The position numbers and the translations under genes are program-made. Shown one piece after another: positions 16,124-25,923 of a stretch of 64,000 nucleotides of DNA. Position 1 is the stretch's first letter. Each line of letters starts with the position of its first letter. The notes beneath the pieces are model-generated. The model had not been told where the DNA came from. It saw only the letters and a list, made by a program, of their open reading frames with translations, and made no database searches. Source of the DNA: Streptomyces violaceusniger (lineage in GTDB: Bacteria > Actinomycetota > Actinomycetes > Streptomycetales > Streptomycetaceae); NCBI GenBank assembly GCA_005405945.1, contig BJHW01000001.1, positions 8,494,001 to 8,558,000 on the forward strand. The letters are read 5' to 3'.

Positions 16124-17362
16124 GTGACGGACGCTTCGACGGCTTCGACGGAGGCTTCGGAAGGCTCGGAGGAAGCCACAGCCGGGACCAGGACATGGGC
16201 TCAGGGGCAGGCGACACCCCCGAAGCGCGTGCTGATCGCCGCGGACAAGTTCAAGGGTTCGCTCACGGCGGTGGAGGTCGCCGAGCGCGTCACGGCGGGC
16301 CTGCGCCGCGGCGCGCCCCGTGGCGGCGAGGGGTTGCGGATCGCGGCGCTGCCGGTGGCCGACGGCGGGGACGGCACGGTGGACGCGGCGGTCGCGGCCG
16401 GGTTCGAACGGCGCGAGGTGCGGGTCACCGGGCCGCTGGGCGCGCCGGTGACGGCGGCGTACGCGCTGCACGGGACCACGGCCGTGGTGGAGATGGCCGA
16501 GGCGTCCGGGCTGCGCCATCTGCCGAAGGGGGTCTTTGCGCCGCTCACCGCGACCACGTACGGCAGCGGGGAGCTGCTGCGGGCGGCGCTGGACGCGGGC
16601 GCCCGCACGATCGTGTTCGGCGTGGGCGGCAGCGCCACGACGGACGGGGGCGCGGGGATGCTCAGCGCGCTGGGGGCGCGCTTCCTGCGGGCGGACGGTA
16701 CCCCCGTCGCACCGGGCGGGGGCCCGCTGCGCGATCTCGCGACGGCCGATCTGTCCGGCCTCGACCCGCGCCTCGCGGCCACCGAGACCGTCCTGGCCAG
16801 CGACGTCGACAATCCGCTGACCGGGCCGAAGGGCGCGGCGGCGGTCTACGGCCCGCAGAAGGGCGCGGGCGAGGACGATGTGGCGGCCCTGGACGCCGCC
16901 CTCGCCCACTACGTACGCGTCCTGGAGCGCGCGGTCGGGGCCTCGGCCGCCGAGTACGCCCTCGCGCCCGGCGCGGGCGCGGCGGGCGGCATCGGCTTCG
17001 GCGCCCTCGTCGGCCTGGGCGCGACCTTCCGCCCCGGCATCGAGGTGATGCTCGACGTCCTCGGCTTCCCCGCCGCGCTGGAGGGCGCGGACCTGGTGAT
17101 CACGGGGGAGGGCTCGCTGGACGAGCAGACCCTTCACGGCAAGGCCCCGGCAGGCGTCGCGGCGGCGGCCCGCGCGCGGGGCATCGAGGTGGTCGCGGTC
17201 TGCGGCCGCCTGTCCCTGGCCCCGGCTGCCCTGGGCACCGCGGGCATCCGCCGTGCCTACGCCCTCACCGACCTGGAACCGGACCCGGCCCGCTGCATCG
17301 CCGAGGCCGGCCCGCTCCTGGAACGCACCGCGGCACGCCTGGCAGCGGACTTCCTGGCCTGA
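16124..17362 (+). CDS. glxK: Glycerate kinase
   Basis: Phosphorylates glycerate with ATP, feeding glyoxylate- or tartronate-derived carbon into glycolysis. The N-terminus RVLIAADKFKGSLTAVEVAE, ALPVADGGDGTVDAA, GVGGSATTDGGAGMLSALG and DLVITGEGSLDEQTLHGKAP are signatures of the GckI/GlxK family. Start chosen at the GTG at 16124 (VTDASTAS, 412 aa) because GAGGGG lies 9 bp before it; an ATG at 16100 in the same frame lacks a ribosome site. The product could use glyoxylate-derived carbon made by the nearby ethylmalonyl-CoA pathway. Confidence 0.92.
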   Translation: MTDASTASTEASEGSEEATAGTRTWAQGQATPPKRVLIAADKFKGSLTAVEVAERVTAGLRRGAPRGGEGLRIAALPVADGGDGTVDAAVAAGFERREVRVTGPLGAPVTAAYALHGTTAVVEMAEASGLRHLPKGVFAPLTATTYGSGELLRAALDAGARTIVFGVGGSATTDGGAGMLSALGARFLRADGTPVAPGGGPLRDLATADLSGLDPRLAATETVLASDVDNPLTGPKGAAAVYGPQKGAGEDDVAALDAALAHYVRVLERAVGASAAEYALAPGAGAAGGIGFGALVGLGATFRPGIEVMLDVLGFPAALEGADLVITGEGSLDEQTLHGKAPAGVAAAARARGIEVVAVCGRLSLAPAALGTAGIRRAYALTDLEPDPARCIAEAGPLLERTAARLAADFLA

Positions 17363-18026
17363 CCCTGGCCCCCACCGGGGGTTGGTTCCCCACCCCGCCC
17401 CTTCCCGAATCCGGGGCAGACCCCCGGACCCCCGGCTGGGCTGCGTCCCGGACCCTCGGCTGGGCTGTGCCCCGGACCCTCGGCTGGGCTGTGCCCTGGC
17501 CCCCACCGGGGGTTGGTTCCCCACCCCGCCCCTTCCTGAATCCGGGGCAGACCCCCGGACCTCCCGCTGGGCTGCGTCCCGGACCCTCGGCGGGGCTGTG
17601 CCCTGGCCCCCACCGGGGGTTGGTTCCCCACCCCGCCCCTTCCTGAATCCGGGGGCAGACCCCCGGACCTCCCGCTGGGCTGCGTCCCGGACCCTCGGCG
17701 GGGCTGTGCCCTGGCCCCCACCGGGGGTTGGTTCCCCACCCCGCCCCTTCCCGAACCCGAGGGCAGACCCTCGGACCCTCGGCGGGGCTGTGCCCTGGCC
17801 CCCACCGGGGTTGGTTCCCCACCCCGCCCCTTCCCGAACCCGGGGGCAGACCCCCGGACCTCCCGCTGGGCTGCGCCCCGGACCCTCGGCTGGGCTGTGC
17901 CCCGGACCCCCGGCTGCGCCCCGCTGGGGCAAGGGCAGGCGGGGCGCGGCTCTGCGGGGTCTGGGGCGGAGCCCCGGTGGGGCCGGGGGCTTGACTCCGG
18001 ATTCGGGAAGGGGCGGGGTGGGGAAC
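17363..18026. repeat. Five-copy direct repeat with an inverted copy, downstream of glxK
   Basis: A block beginning CCCTGGCCCCCACCGGGG and continuing GTTGGTTCCCCACCCCGCCC, with CGGACC and GGCTGGGCTG pieces, starts at 17363, 17494, 17601, 17709 and 17793 (unit lengths 131, 107, 108 and 84 bp). At about 17997-18026 the same block appears in the opposite direction (CCGGATTCGGGAAGGGGCGG). The array is non-coding in my reading: all six frames give low-complexity Pro/Gly/Arg. The ends could pair into a very long stem. Confidence 0.85.
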
Positions 18027-18065
18027 AGGACCCCGCCACAGGTGAACGGGGCCTCGCGGCCCCCA

Positions 18066-18127
18066 GAACGCCGATGGGTGGGCCGGAACGCCGATGGGGT
18101 GGGCCGGAACGCCGATGGGGTGGGCCC
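18066..18127. repeat. Three tandem 20-21 bp repeats
   Basis: GAACGCCGATGGGGTGGGCC-type units at 18066-18085 (one G shorter), 18086-18106 and 18107-18127. The last runs into the terminator hairpin, so the terminator's left arm is itself a copy of the repeat. Confidence 0.85.
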
Positions 18128-18151
18128 GAGCACAATGCTCGGGCCCACCCC
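18117..18151. terminator. Strong bidirectional hairpin between glxK and pssA
   Basis: A 16-bp perfect stem, GGGGTGGGCCCGAGCA (18117-18132) with TGCTCGGGCCCACCCC (18136-18151) and a CAA loop; with one bulge it extends by about 6 bp on each side. It sits between convergent genes (stop of pssA at 18177) and should terminate both. There is no U-tract, as usual in Streptomyces. Confidence 0.8.
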
Positions 18152-18176
18152 ATTCGGCAAATGCGGCCGAAGGCCG

Positions 18177-19043
18177 CTACGGCAGCTGCGCTGCCCTCGC
18201 CTCGCGGCGGTTGTCGCGGAACGCGTTCACCCGGCGGGCCGTGGCGAAGAGGGGGATCACCGCGCCCATGACGACCTGAAGGGCGCAGGCCGACTGGAGC
18301 AGGAGCTCACCGCCGGGGGCCTCGAAGGCCCAGGCGGCCAGCAGGGCCATGCTGGTGACGATCCAGCCGAGCATGGCCACCGCGAGCCGGCCGCGCGGCT
18401 TGGGGTACTCCACCCGGCTCACCATCAGCCACGCGACGCCCACGATCGCGAGCAGCGTCGGCACGAACGGCAGCCCCAGCAGGACCACCGAGACCACCGT
18501 CAGGGCGCCGAAGGGACTCGGCATGCCCTGGAAGACGCCGTCCCGCAGCGTGACACAGGAGAATCTGGCAAGCCGCAGCACCACCGCCAGCAGCACCACG
18601 ATCGCGCCCACCACCGAGACCCGCTGATACGCGTCGTCGGACACCATCCCCCAGACGAGGACGAAGTACGCGGGGGCCAGCCCGAAGCTGATCAGGTCGG
18701 AGAGGTTGTCCAGCTCCGCGCCCATCGCCGAGCTGCGCAGCTTCCGCGCGACGAGCCCGTCGAAGAGGTCGAAGACGGAGGCGAGCAGCATCAGCATCAC
18801 CGCGGAGGCGGCGCTGTGCCGGGTCATCCCGCCGTCCTCGCTGCCCGTGAGGTGCGGGATGAGGACGCCGGTGGTGGTGAAGTAGACCGCCAGGAAGCCA
18901 CACGTGGCGTTGCCCAGGGTCAGCGTGTCGGCTATCGACAGGCGCGTCGACAGCGGCATGTCGTCCGTCTCGTCGACATCGACGGCGTCCACCTCGGCCT
19001 CGGGTACCCAGGCGGCCTGCGTATCGGGATCAATCACGGTCAA
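18177..19043 (-). CDS. pssA: CDP-diacylglycerol--serine O-phosphatidyltransferase
   Basis: Makes phosphatidylserine from CDP-diacylglycerol and serine at the membrane. The CDP-alcohol phosphatidyltransferase motif DG-x2-AR-x7/8-G-x3-D-x3-D is present as FDGLVARKLRSSAMGAELDN followed by LSD. Multiple membrane helices surround it (MLMLLASVFDLF, VVGAIVVLLAVVL, VVLLGLPFVPTLLAIVGVAW). 288 aa. Its start overlaps the psd stop by 14 nt, so psd and pssA are one operon and act in sequence. Confidence 0.93.
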   Translation of the reverse strand: MTVIDPDTQAAWVPEAEVDAVDVDETDDMPLSTRLSIADTLTLGNATCGFLAVYFTTTGVLIPHLTGSEDGGMTRHSAASAVMLMLLASVFDLFDGLVARKLRSSAMGAELDNLSDLISFGLAPAYFVLVWGMVSDDAYQRVSVVGAIVVLLAVVLRLARFSCVTLRDGVFQGMPSPFGALTVVSVVLLGLPFVPTLLAIVGVAWLMVSRVEYPKPRGRLAVAMLGWIVTSMALLAAWAFEAPGGELLLQSACALQVVMGAVIPLFATARRVNAFRDNRREARAAQLP

Positions 19044-19677
19044 GGCGAGTCACCCCCGCGGTGGTGGCCTGGCCGACCTCGACCGCGACATCGACACCCT
19101 CGGGAAGGTAGACGTCGACCCGCGAGCCGAAGCGGATGAGACCGATCCGCTCACCCTGTTCGACCTTCGTGCCCTGTGGCACATACGGCACGATACGCCG
19201 GGCGACGGCGCCGGCGATCTGAACCATCTCGATGTCGCCGAGCTCGGTGTCGAAGTGCCAGACGACCCGCTCGTTGTTCTCGCTCTCCTTGTTGAACGCG
19301 GGAACGAAGCCGCCGGGGATGTGCTCCACGGAGGTCACCGTACCGGCCAGCGGGGCGCGGTTGACGTGGACGTTGAGTGGGCTCATGAAGATGGCGACGC
19401 GGGTGCGCCCGTCCTTCCACGGCATGATGCTCTGCACCACACCGTCGGCCGGGGAGATCACGCGGCCCTGCGTGATCTCTCTCTCGGGGTCGCGGAAGAA
19501 CCACAGCATGCCCGCCGCGAGCGCGGTGGCGGGCACGGCGACCGCCGCCCAGCGTCCGGAGCGGCGGGACCGAGCGAGACTGACCGCCGCGGTGGCGACG
19601 GTCGGGAGGAGCCACGGCGACGCTCCGCGCGCGAGGCGGACGCGGCCGCGTTGTGCAGAGGATTGGCTGTGGGGCAT
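19030..19677 (-). CDS. psd: Phosphatidylserine decarboxylase proenzyme (short, Psd-A type)
   Basis: Converts phosphatidylserine to phosphatidylethanolamine. 215 aa from the ATG of MPHSQSSAQRG. An N-terminal membrane segment (AAVAVPATALAAGMLWFF), FRDPERE, SPADGVVQSI, FMSPLNVHVNR and a C-terminal FGSRVDVYLP are seen. In the short Psd class the chain cuts itself at the Gly-Ser here (Ser about 185) to form the pyruvoyl cofactor. An upstream in-frame ATG at 19767 gives an extra, Arg-rich leader and is rejected. The 178 bp upstream contain no further gene. Confidence 0.93.
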   Translation of the reverse strand: MPHSQSSAQRGRVRLARGASPWLLPTVATAAVSLARSRRSGRWAAVAVPATALAAGMLWFFRDPEREITQGRVISPADGVVQSIMPWKDGRTRVAIFMSPLNVHVNRAPLAGTVTSVEHIPGGFVPAFNKESENNERVVWHFDTELGDIEMVQIAGAVARRIVPYVPQGTKVEQGERIGLIRFGSRVDVYLPEGVDVAVEVGQATTAGVTRLDRD

Positions 19678-19857
19678 GGATGACCTTCGTAGCGGAGGAT
19701 GCCGCGACGCAAGACTGGGGACGGCGGCTTTACGGAATGGTATCGGTTGCGAGCGGTAACTGGGCAAGCGCCAGGGCCCGTCGGTGGCTGGTCAGTGACC
19801 GAAGACCCTCGGCGCGGTGTGACCTTCTTCTCTCGGATACCACCCCAAAAGGGACGT

Positions 19858-21060
19858 TCAGTCTTGGGTTCGGTATTCCTCGAGAAGCCTCCGTCCAATA
19901 ATCATTTTCTGAATCTCGGCGGTTCCTTCGCCGATGAGAAGCATCGGCGCCTCTCGGTAGAGCCGCTCGATCTCGTATTCCTTGGAGAAGCCGTACCCGC
20001 CGTGGATGCGGAAGGCGTCCTCCACGACCTCTTTGCAGTACTCGGACGCCAGGTACTTCGCCATTCCCGCCTCGAGGTCGTTGCGCGCGCCCGAATCCTT
20101 CTTTCGGGCCGCATTGACCATCATCGCATGCGCCGCCTCGACCTTTGTTCCCATTTCGGCCAGTTTGAACTGGATGGCCTGGTGCTGGGCGATCGGCTTA
20201 CCGAAGGTATGCCGCTGCTGTGCGTATGCGACGCCCAGCTCGAAAGCGCGCCGCGCCACTCCGCAGCCGCGGGCGGCGACATTCACCCGGCCGACCTCGA
20301 CGCCGTCCATCATTTGGTAAAAACCTCGGTTCGGCGCCCCGCCGAGCACCCGATCGGCCGGAATGCGCAGTCCGTCCATGATGAGCTCGGTGGTGTCGAC
20401 CCCCTTGTAGCCCATCTTCTCGATCTTGCCGGGGATGGTCAGACCGGGCCGGACCTCCCCGAAGCCGGGCTCCTTCTCGACCAGGAAGGTGGTCATCGCC
20501 TTGTGCGGCGCGACCCCCTCCTGGGCCTCGCCGGTCCGGCACAGGACCGCCACCAGGGTGGAGGTGCCGCCGTTGGTCAGCCACATCTTCTGGCCGTTCA
20601 GGACGTAGTCGTCGCCGTCCCGCACCGCCTTGCTGGTGATGGCCGACACATCCGAGCCCAGGCCCGGCTCCGACATCGAGAAGGCGCCCCGGATCTCGCC
20701 CAGCGCCATCTTGGGAAGGAAATACTCCTTCTGCTCCTCGGTGCCGTGCTGCTTGAGCATGTACGCCACGATGAAGTGGGTGTTGATGATGCCCGACACG
20801 CTCATCCAGCCGCGGGCGATCTCCTCCACGCACAGCGCGTAGGTGAGCAGTGACTCACCCAGGCCGCCGTATTCCTCCGGGATCATCAGCCCGAAGACGC
20901 CGAGCTCCTTCAGTCCCTCGACGATCGCGGTCGGATATTCGTCGCGATGTTCCAGTTCGGTCGCGACCGGCAGGATCTCCTTGTCGACAAAATCCCTGAC
21001 CGTGGCGAGGATCTCCCGCTGGATGTCGGTCAGGCCCTCCGTCTGCGCGAGGCGGCTCAT
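19858..21060 (-). CDS. mcd: Acyl-CoA dehydrogenase of the ethylmalonyl-CoA operon (probable methylsuccinyl-CoA dehydrogenase)
   Basis: A 400-aa FAD flavoenzyme of the acyl-CoA dehydrogenase family: LMIPEEYGGLG, AFSMSEPGLGSD (FAD/substrate loop), KMWLTNGG, QQRHTFGKPIAQHQAIQFKL, RIHGGYGFSKEYEIERLYR and IGEGTAEIQKMIIGR. It is the last gene of the ccrA-ecm-lyase-MaoC operon. Its step there would be methylsuccinyl-CoA to mesaconyl-CoA, assigned by context; the fold alone also fits other short-chain acyl-CoAs. Spacing to the MaoC gene is 1 bp. Confidence 0.85.
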   Translation of the reverse strand: MSRLAQTEGLTDIQREILATVRDFVDKEILPVATELEHRDEYPTAIVEGLKELGVFGLMIPEEYGGLGESLLTYALCVEEIARGWMSVSGIINTHFIVAYMLKQHGTEEQKEYFLPKMALGEIRGAFSMSEPGLGSDVSAITSKAVRDGDDYVLNGQKMWLTNGGTSTLVAVLCRTGEAQEGVAPHKAMTTFLVEKEPGFGEVRPGLTIPGKIEKMGYKGVDTTELIMDGLRIPADRVLGGAPNRGFYQMMDGVEVGRVNVAARGCGVARRAFELGVAYAQQRHTFGKPIAQHQAIQFKLAEMGTKVEAAHAMMVNAARKKDSGARNDLEAGMAKYLASEYCKEVVEDAFRIHGGYGFSKEYEIERLYREAPMLLIGEGTAEIQKMIIGRRLLEEYRTQD

Positions 21061-21061
21061 A

Positions 21062-21568
21062 TCACTGCCCTCCCAGCTCCGGGCGGCCCGGCTGCTCTCC
21101 GCCCCGCTCCTTGATGTAAGTGGCGGTCGGCACCATCACCTTGCGCCGGAAGACACAGACCAGAGTGCCGTCCTGCTTGTAGCCCTTGGTCTCCACGTGC
21201 ACGATGCCGCGGTCGGTTTTGGACTTCGACGGCGTCTTGTCCAGGACCGTGGTCTCGCCGTAGATGGTGTCGCCGTGGAAGGTGGGCGCCACATGCCGCA
21301 GTGACTCGACCTCCAGATTGGCGATGGCCTTTCCGGAGACATCGGGCACGGACATGCCCAGCAGCAGGGAGTAGATGTAGTTACCGACCACCACGTTCTT
21401 GCCGAAATCGGTCGTCTTCTCGGCGTAGTTGCTGTCCATGTGCAGCGGGTGGTGGTTCATGGTGAGCAGACAGAAGAGGTGGTCGTCGTACTCGGTGACC
21501 GTCTTCCCCGGCCAGTGCCGGTAGACGTCGCCCACCGTGAACTCCTCATAGGTACGGCCGAACTGCAT
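21062..21568 (-). CDS. mch: MaoC-like hydratase (probable mesaconyl-CoA hydratase)
   Basis: A 168-aa single hot-dog hydratase: FGRTYEEFTVGDVYRHWPG at the N-terminus, LTMNHHPLHMDSNYAEKT (the hydratase motif with the catalytic Asp/His area), VVVGNYIYSLLLGM, VLDKTPSKSKTDRGIVHVET. In the ethylmalonyl-CoA pathway the hydratase adds water to mesaconyl-CoA to give 3-methylmalyl-CoA. It sits between the acyl-CoA dehydrogenase (1 bp) and the lyase (3 bp), as expected for consecutive steps. Confidence 0.82.
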   Translation of the reverse strand: MQFGRTYEEFTVGDVYRHWPGKTVTEYDDHLFCLLTMNHHPLHMDSNYAEKTTDFGKNVVVGNYIYSLLLGMSVPDVSGKAIANLEVESLRHVAPTFHGDTIYGETTVLDKTPSKSKTDRGIVHVETKGYKQDGTLVCVFRRKVMVPTATYIKERGGEQPGRPELGGQ

Positions 21569-21571
21569 GGC

Positions 21572-22552
21572 TCACGCCTCCGGGGGCTGGAAGGTGGACG
21601 TACGGCTCATCCCGGCGGCGCGGCCCTTGCCCGCGATGACCAGGGCCATCTTGCGGCTGGCCTCGTCGATCATCTCGTCGCCGAGCATCGCGGAGCCCTT
21701 CATGCCGCCCTCCGCCGAGGTGCAGTAGTCATAGGCGTCCAGGATCAGCTCGGCGTGGTCGTAGTCCTCCTGCGACGGCGAGAAGACCTCATTGGCCGCC
21801 TCCACCTGGCCGGGGTGCAGCACCCACTTGCCGTCGTAGCCGAGGGCGGCCGCGCGCCCGGCCACCTCGCGGAAGCCGTCCACGTTCCGGATCTGGAGGT
21901 ACGGGCCGTCGATCGCCTGGAGGTCGTGCATACGGGCCGCCATCAGGATCCGCATCAGGATGTAGTGATACGCGTCCGCCGGATAGCCGGGCGGCTGCTC
22001 GCCCACGACCAGCGACTTCATGTTGATGGACGCCATGAAGTCGGCCGGGCCGAAGACGATGGTCTCCAGACGCGGCGAGGCGCCGGCGATCTCGTCCACG
22101 TTGACCAGGCCCTTGGCGTTCTCGATCTGCGCCTCGATGCCGATCCGCCCGATCTCGAAGCCCATCGTCTTCTCGATCTGGGTGAGCAGCAGGTCCAGCG
22201 CGATCACCTGTTGGGCGTCCTGCACCTTGGGCAGCATGATGCAGTCCAGGTTCGGGCCCGCGCCCTCGACCACCGTGATGACGTCCCGGTACGTCCAGTG
22301 GGTGGTCCAGTCGTTGACCCGCACCACCCGGGTCTTACCGGTCCAGTCGCCCTCGTTCAGCGCCTTGACGATGGTGTGCCGGGCGTCCTCCTTGGCCAGC
22401 GGCGCGCAGGCGTCCTCCAGGTCCAGGAAGACCTGGTCGGCCGGGAGCCCCTGGGCCTTCTCCAGAAAGCGCGGATTGGAGCCGGGGACGGCGAGGCACG
22501 AGCGGCGCGGCCGGAGGCGACTGGCGGCATCGGCGCGGTCGGGGGCGGTCAT
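21572..22552 (-). CDS. mcl: HpcH/HpaI-family CoA ester lyase (probable beta-methylmalyl/malyl-CoA lyase)
   Basis: A 326-aa TIM-barrel lyase: RSCLAVPGSNPRFLEKA, FLDLEDACAPLAKEDAR, VRVNDWTTHWTYRD, IMLPKVQDAQQV, IEAQIENAKGLVNVDEIA and VFGPADFMASI. The Glu/Asp residues in these motifs bind the Mg ion. In this operon the likely reaction is cleavage of 3-methylmalyl-CoA to glyoxylate and propionyl-CoA. The start overlaps the ecm stop by 4 nt. Confidence 0.85.
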   Translation of the reverse strand: MTAPDRADAASRLRPRRSCLAVPGSNPRFLEKAQGLPADQVFLDLEDACAPLAKEDARHTIVKALNEGDWTGKTRVVRVNDWTTHWTYRDVITVVEGAGPNLDCIMLPKVQDAQQVIALDLLLTQIEKTMGFEIGRIGIEAQIENAKGLVNVDEIAGASPRLETIVFGPADFMASINMKSLVVGEQPPGYPADAYHYILMRILMAARMHDLQAIDGPYLQIRNVDGFREVAGRAAALGYDGKWVLHPGQVEAANEVFSPSQEDYDHAELILDAYDYCTSAEGGMKGSAMLGDEMIDEASRKMALVIAGKGRAAGMSRTSTFQPPEA

Positions 22553-24566
22553 ACGAGAACCTCCAGAGGGGGAAGCGTGTTCGCGGCGCGGATCTCATCG
22601 ACGATACGGCCGATGATCTCCGTGATACCGAAGTCCTTGGGGGTGAAAACGGCGGCGACACCCGCCGCGCGCAGGGCGGCCGCGTCCGAGGACGGGATGA
22701 TCCCGCCGACGATGACGGGGATGTCCTGGGCGCCCGCGGTGCGCAGCCGCTCCAGGACGTCGGGCACCAGCTCGGCGTGCGACCCGGACAGGATGGACAG
22801 CCCGACGCAGTGCACGTCCTCGGCCACGGCCGCCGAGACGATCTGCTCCGGGGTGAGCCGGATCCCCTGGTAGACCACCTCGAAACCGGCGTCCCTGGCC
22901 CGCACGGCGATCTGCTCGGCGCCGTTGCTGTGCCCGTCCAGACCGGGCTTGCCGACCAGCAGCCGCAGCCTGCCGCCGCCGAGCTCGGCGGCGGTCTTCC
23001 CGACCTTCTCGCGGACCGAGGCCAGCAGGGAGCCCGCCTCCGTGGGGACGGACAGGGGCGCGCCGCCGACCCCGGTGGGGGCGCGGTACTCGCCGAAGAC
23101 GTCGCGCAGCGCCCAGGCCCACTCCCCGGTGGTCACGCCCGCGCGGGCACAGCGCAGGGTCGCCTCCATCAGGTTGTCGGTCCCCACGGCGGCCTTACGG
23201 AGGGCACCGAGGGCCTCCTGGGCGGGTCCCTCGTCGCGCTGCTCGCGCCAGGTGTGCAGGGCCGAGACCACCCGCGCCTCGTTCTCCGGGTCCACCGTCA
23301 TGATCGCGGTGTCGAGGTCGGCGGTGAGCGGATTGGGCTCGGTGGACTCGTAGCAGTTGACGCCGACGATCTTCTCCTCGCCCGCCTCGATCCGCGCCCG
23401 GCGCTCGGAGTGGGAGGCCACCAGCCGCGCCTTGAGGTAGCCGGACTCGACGGCGGCCATCGCCCCGCCCATCTCCTGGATCCGCTCGATCTCGGCCTCG
23501 GCCTCCTCCACCAGCGCGGCGACCTTGGACTCGATCACATGCGAGCCCTCGAAGATGTCGTCGTACTCCAGCAGATCGCTCTCATGGGCGAGGACCTGCT
23601 GGATGCGCAGCGACCACTGCTGGTCCCAGGGGCGGGGCAGGCCCAGCGCCTCGTTCCAGGCCGGGAGCTGGACGGCGCGGGCGCGGGCGTCCTTGGAGAG
23701 GGTGACCGCCAGCATCTCCAGGACGATGCGCTGGACGTTGTTCTCCGGCTGGGCCTCGGTCAGGCCGAGCGAGTTCACCTGGACGCCGTAGCGGAACCGG
23801 CGATGCTTGGGGTTCTCGATGCCGTACCGCTCGCGGGTGATCCGGTCCCAGATGCGGCCGAAGGCGCGCATTTTGCACATCTCCTCGATGAAGCGGACGC
23901 CCGCGCTCACGAAGAAGGAGATCCGGGCCACCACGTCGCCCTTACGGTCCTCGGGAACCTGGCCGGAGGCGAACACCGCGTCCAGTACGGCGACCGCCGT
24001 GGACATCGCGAAGGCGATCTCCTGCACCGGAGTGGCCCCGGCCTCCTGGAGGTGGTAGCTGCAGATGTTGATCGGGTTCCACTTGGGGATGTGGTGGACC
24101 GTGTACGCGATCATGTCGGTGGTCAGCCGCAGGCTCGGGCCCGGCGGGAAGACATGCGTCCCCCGTGACAGGTACTCCTTGACGATGTCGTTCTGCGTCG
24201 TCCCCTGGAGCTTGCCGATATCGGCGCCGTGCTCCTCCGCGACGACCTGGTACAGCGCCAGCAGCCACATCGCCGTCGCGTTGATCGTCATGGAGGTGTT
24301 CATCCGCTCCAGGGGATCTCCTGGAACAGCCGCCGCATGTCGCCCAGGTGCGAGACCGGGACCCCCACCCGGCCCACCTCGCCGCGGGCGAGGATGTGGT
24401 CCGGGTCGTAGCCGGTCTGGGTGGGCAGGTCGAAGGCGACCGAGAGCCCGGTCTGGCCCTTGGCCAGGTTGCGCCGGTACAGCTCGTTGGACGCCTCGGC
24501 GGTGGAGTGCCCGGCGTAGGTGCGCATCAGCCAGGGCCGGTCCTTGGGGCGGGGCGTGCCACTCAT
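22549..24566 (-). CDS. meaA: Ethylmalonyl-CoA mutase (MeaA type), B12-dependent; one frame break
   Basis: 672 aa after repair. The N-terminal barrel has MRTYAGHSTAEASNELYRRN and GLSVAFDLPTQTGYDPDH, then MNTSMTINATAMWLLALYQV and SYHLQEAGATPVQEIAFA, as in acyl-CoA mutases. The C-terminal B12 domain has GKPGLDGHSNGAEQIA (DxHxxG; His is the lower cobalt ligand), LSILSGSHAELVP and VIVGGIIPSSD. In Streptomyces MeaA rearranges ethylmalonyl-CoA to methylsuccinyl-CoA. The frame breaks at the G run 24312-24315; one added base gives LFQEIPLERMNTSMT. It overlaps the ccrA stop by 4 nt (ATGA). Confidence 0.92.
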
Positions 24567-25923
24567 CGGACATCCCGGCCGTTCTTGTGGTCGTCACGGA
24601 ACAGGTTGATGGCGTCGATGTGCTGCTCGCGCATCGCCTGGTCGCGCACGCCCATGCCCTCCTCGGGGGCCAGGCACAGCACGCCGACCTTGCCCTGGTG
24701 GAGGTTGTGGTGGACGTCGTACGTGGCCTGGCCGGTGTCCTCCAGCCGGTACGTCTTGGACAGCGTCGGGTGGATCCTGCCCTTGGCGATCAGGCGGTTG
24801 GCCTCCCACGCCTCGCGGTAGTTGGCGAAGTGCGAGCCGATGATCCGCTTCAACGACATCCACAGGTAGCGGTTGTCGTACTCGTGGGTGTAGCCGGAGG
24901 TCGAGGCGCAGGTGACGATCGTGCCGCCCTTACGGGTGACATAGACGGACGCGCCGAAGGTCTCCCGGCCCGGGTGCTCGAAGACGATGTCCACGTCCTC
25001 GCCGCCGGTCAGCTCGCGGATCTTCTTGCCGAACCGCTTCCACTCGCGCGGGTCCTGGGTGCCGTCGTCCTTCCAGAACGCGTAGTCCTCGGTGGTGCGG
25101 TCGATGATCGCCTCGGCGCCCATCCGGCGGCAGATCTCGGCCTTCTGCGGCGAGGAGACCACACAGACCGGGTTGGCCCCGCCGGCCAGCGCGAACTGGG
25201 TGGCGTACGAGCCGAGCCCGCCGCTCGCGCCCCAGATCAGGACGTTGTCGCCCTGTTTCATCCCGGCGCCGTTGCGGGAGACCAGCTGCCGGTAGGCGGT
25301 GGAGTTGACCAGACCCGGGGCGGCCGCCTCCTCCCAGCTCAGATGGTTGGGCTTGGGCATCAGCTGGTTGGACTTGACCAGTGCGATCTCGGCGAGCCCG
25401 CCGAAGTTGGTCTCGAAGCCCCAGATGCGCTGCTCGGGGTCGAGCATGGTGTCGTTGTGGCCGTCGGCGCTCTCCAGCTCGACCGACAGACAGTGCGCGA
25501 CGACCTCGGCGCCCGGCTTCCAGGAGTTCACACCGGGGCCGGTGCGCAGCACGACGCCCGCGAGGTCCGAGCCGATGATGTGGTACGGCAGGTCGTGCCG
25601 CTTGGCCAGGGGGAGAGCTTGCCGTACCGCTCCAGGAAGCCGAAGGTCGGCAGCGGCTCGAAGATCGAGGTCCACACGGAGTTGTAGTTGACCGAGCTGG
25701 CCATCACGGCGACGAGCGCCTCTCCGGGGCCCAGCTCGGGCACCGGCACCTCGTCCACGTGCAACGACTTGCGGGGGTCCTTCTCCCGGGTGGTGAGGCC
25801 CGCGAACATCTCGGCCTCGTCCTTGCGCACGGTCACCGCGCGGTACGACTCGGGGACGCGCAGTGCCGCGAACTCCTCGGGTGCTGTGTCCGACGCCAGG
25901 ATCGCGTCAAGTATCTCGTTCAT
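24563..25923 (-). CDS. ccrA: Crotonyl-CoA carboxylase/reductase (one frame break)
   Basis: Reductively carboxylates crotonyl-CoA to ethylmalonyl-CoA with NADPH and CO2, the key step of acetyl-CoA assimilation and a source of ethylmalonyl-CoA extender units for polyketides. Medium-chain reductase fold: ASSVNYNSVWTSIFEP, HIIGSDLAGVVLRTGPGV, VLIWGASGGLGSYATQFALA (nucleotide loop), FEHPGRETFGASVYV, KRIIGSHFANYREAWEANR. 453 aa after repair. Break at the G run 25609-25613: one added base joins YGKLSP to LAKRHDLPYH. First gene of the operon, with its own promoter about 216 nt upstream. Confidence 0.95.

Noticed and set aside
17363..18026. Possible CRISPR array
   Set aside because: Units abut and differ in length, there are no unique spacers and no cas genes.
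16028..18160. A 710-codon minus-strand frame over glxK and the repeats
   Set aside because: Antisense to glxK and then a translation of the repeats (RG-rich periodic text).
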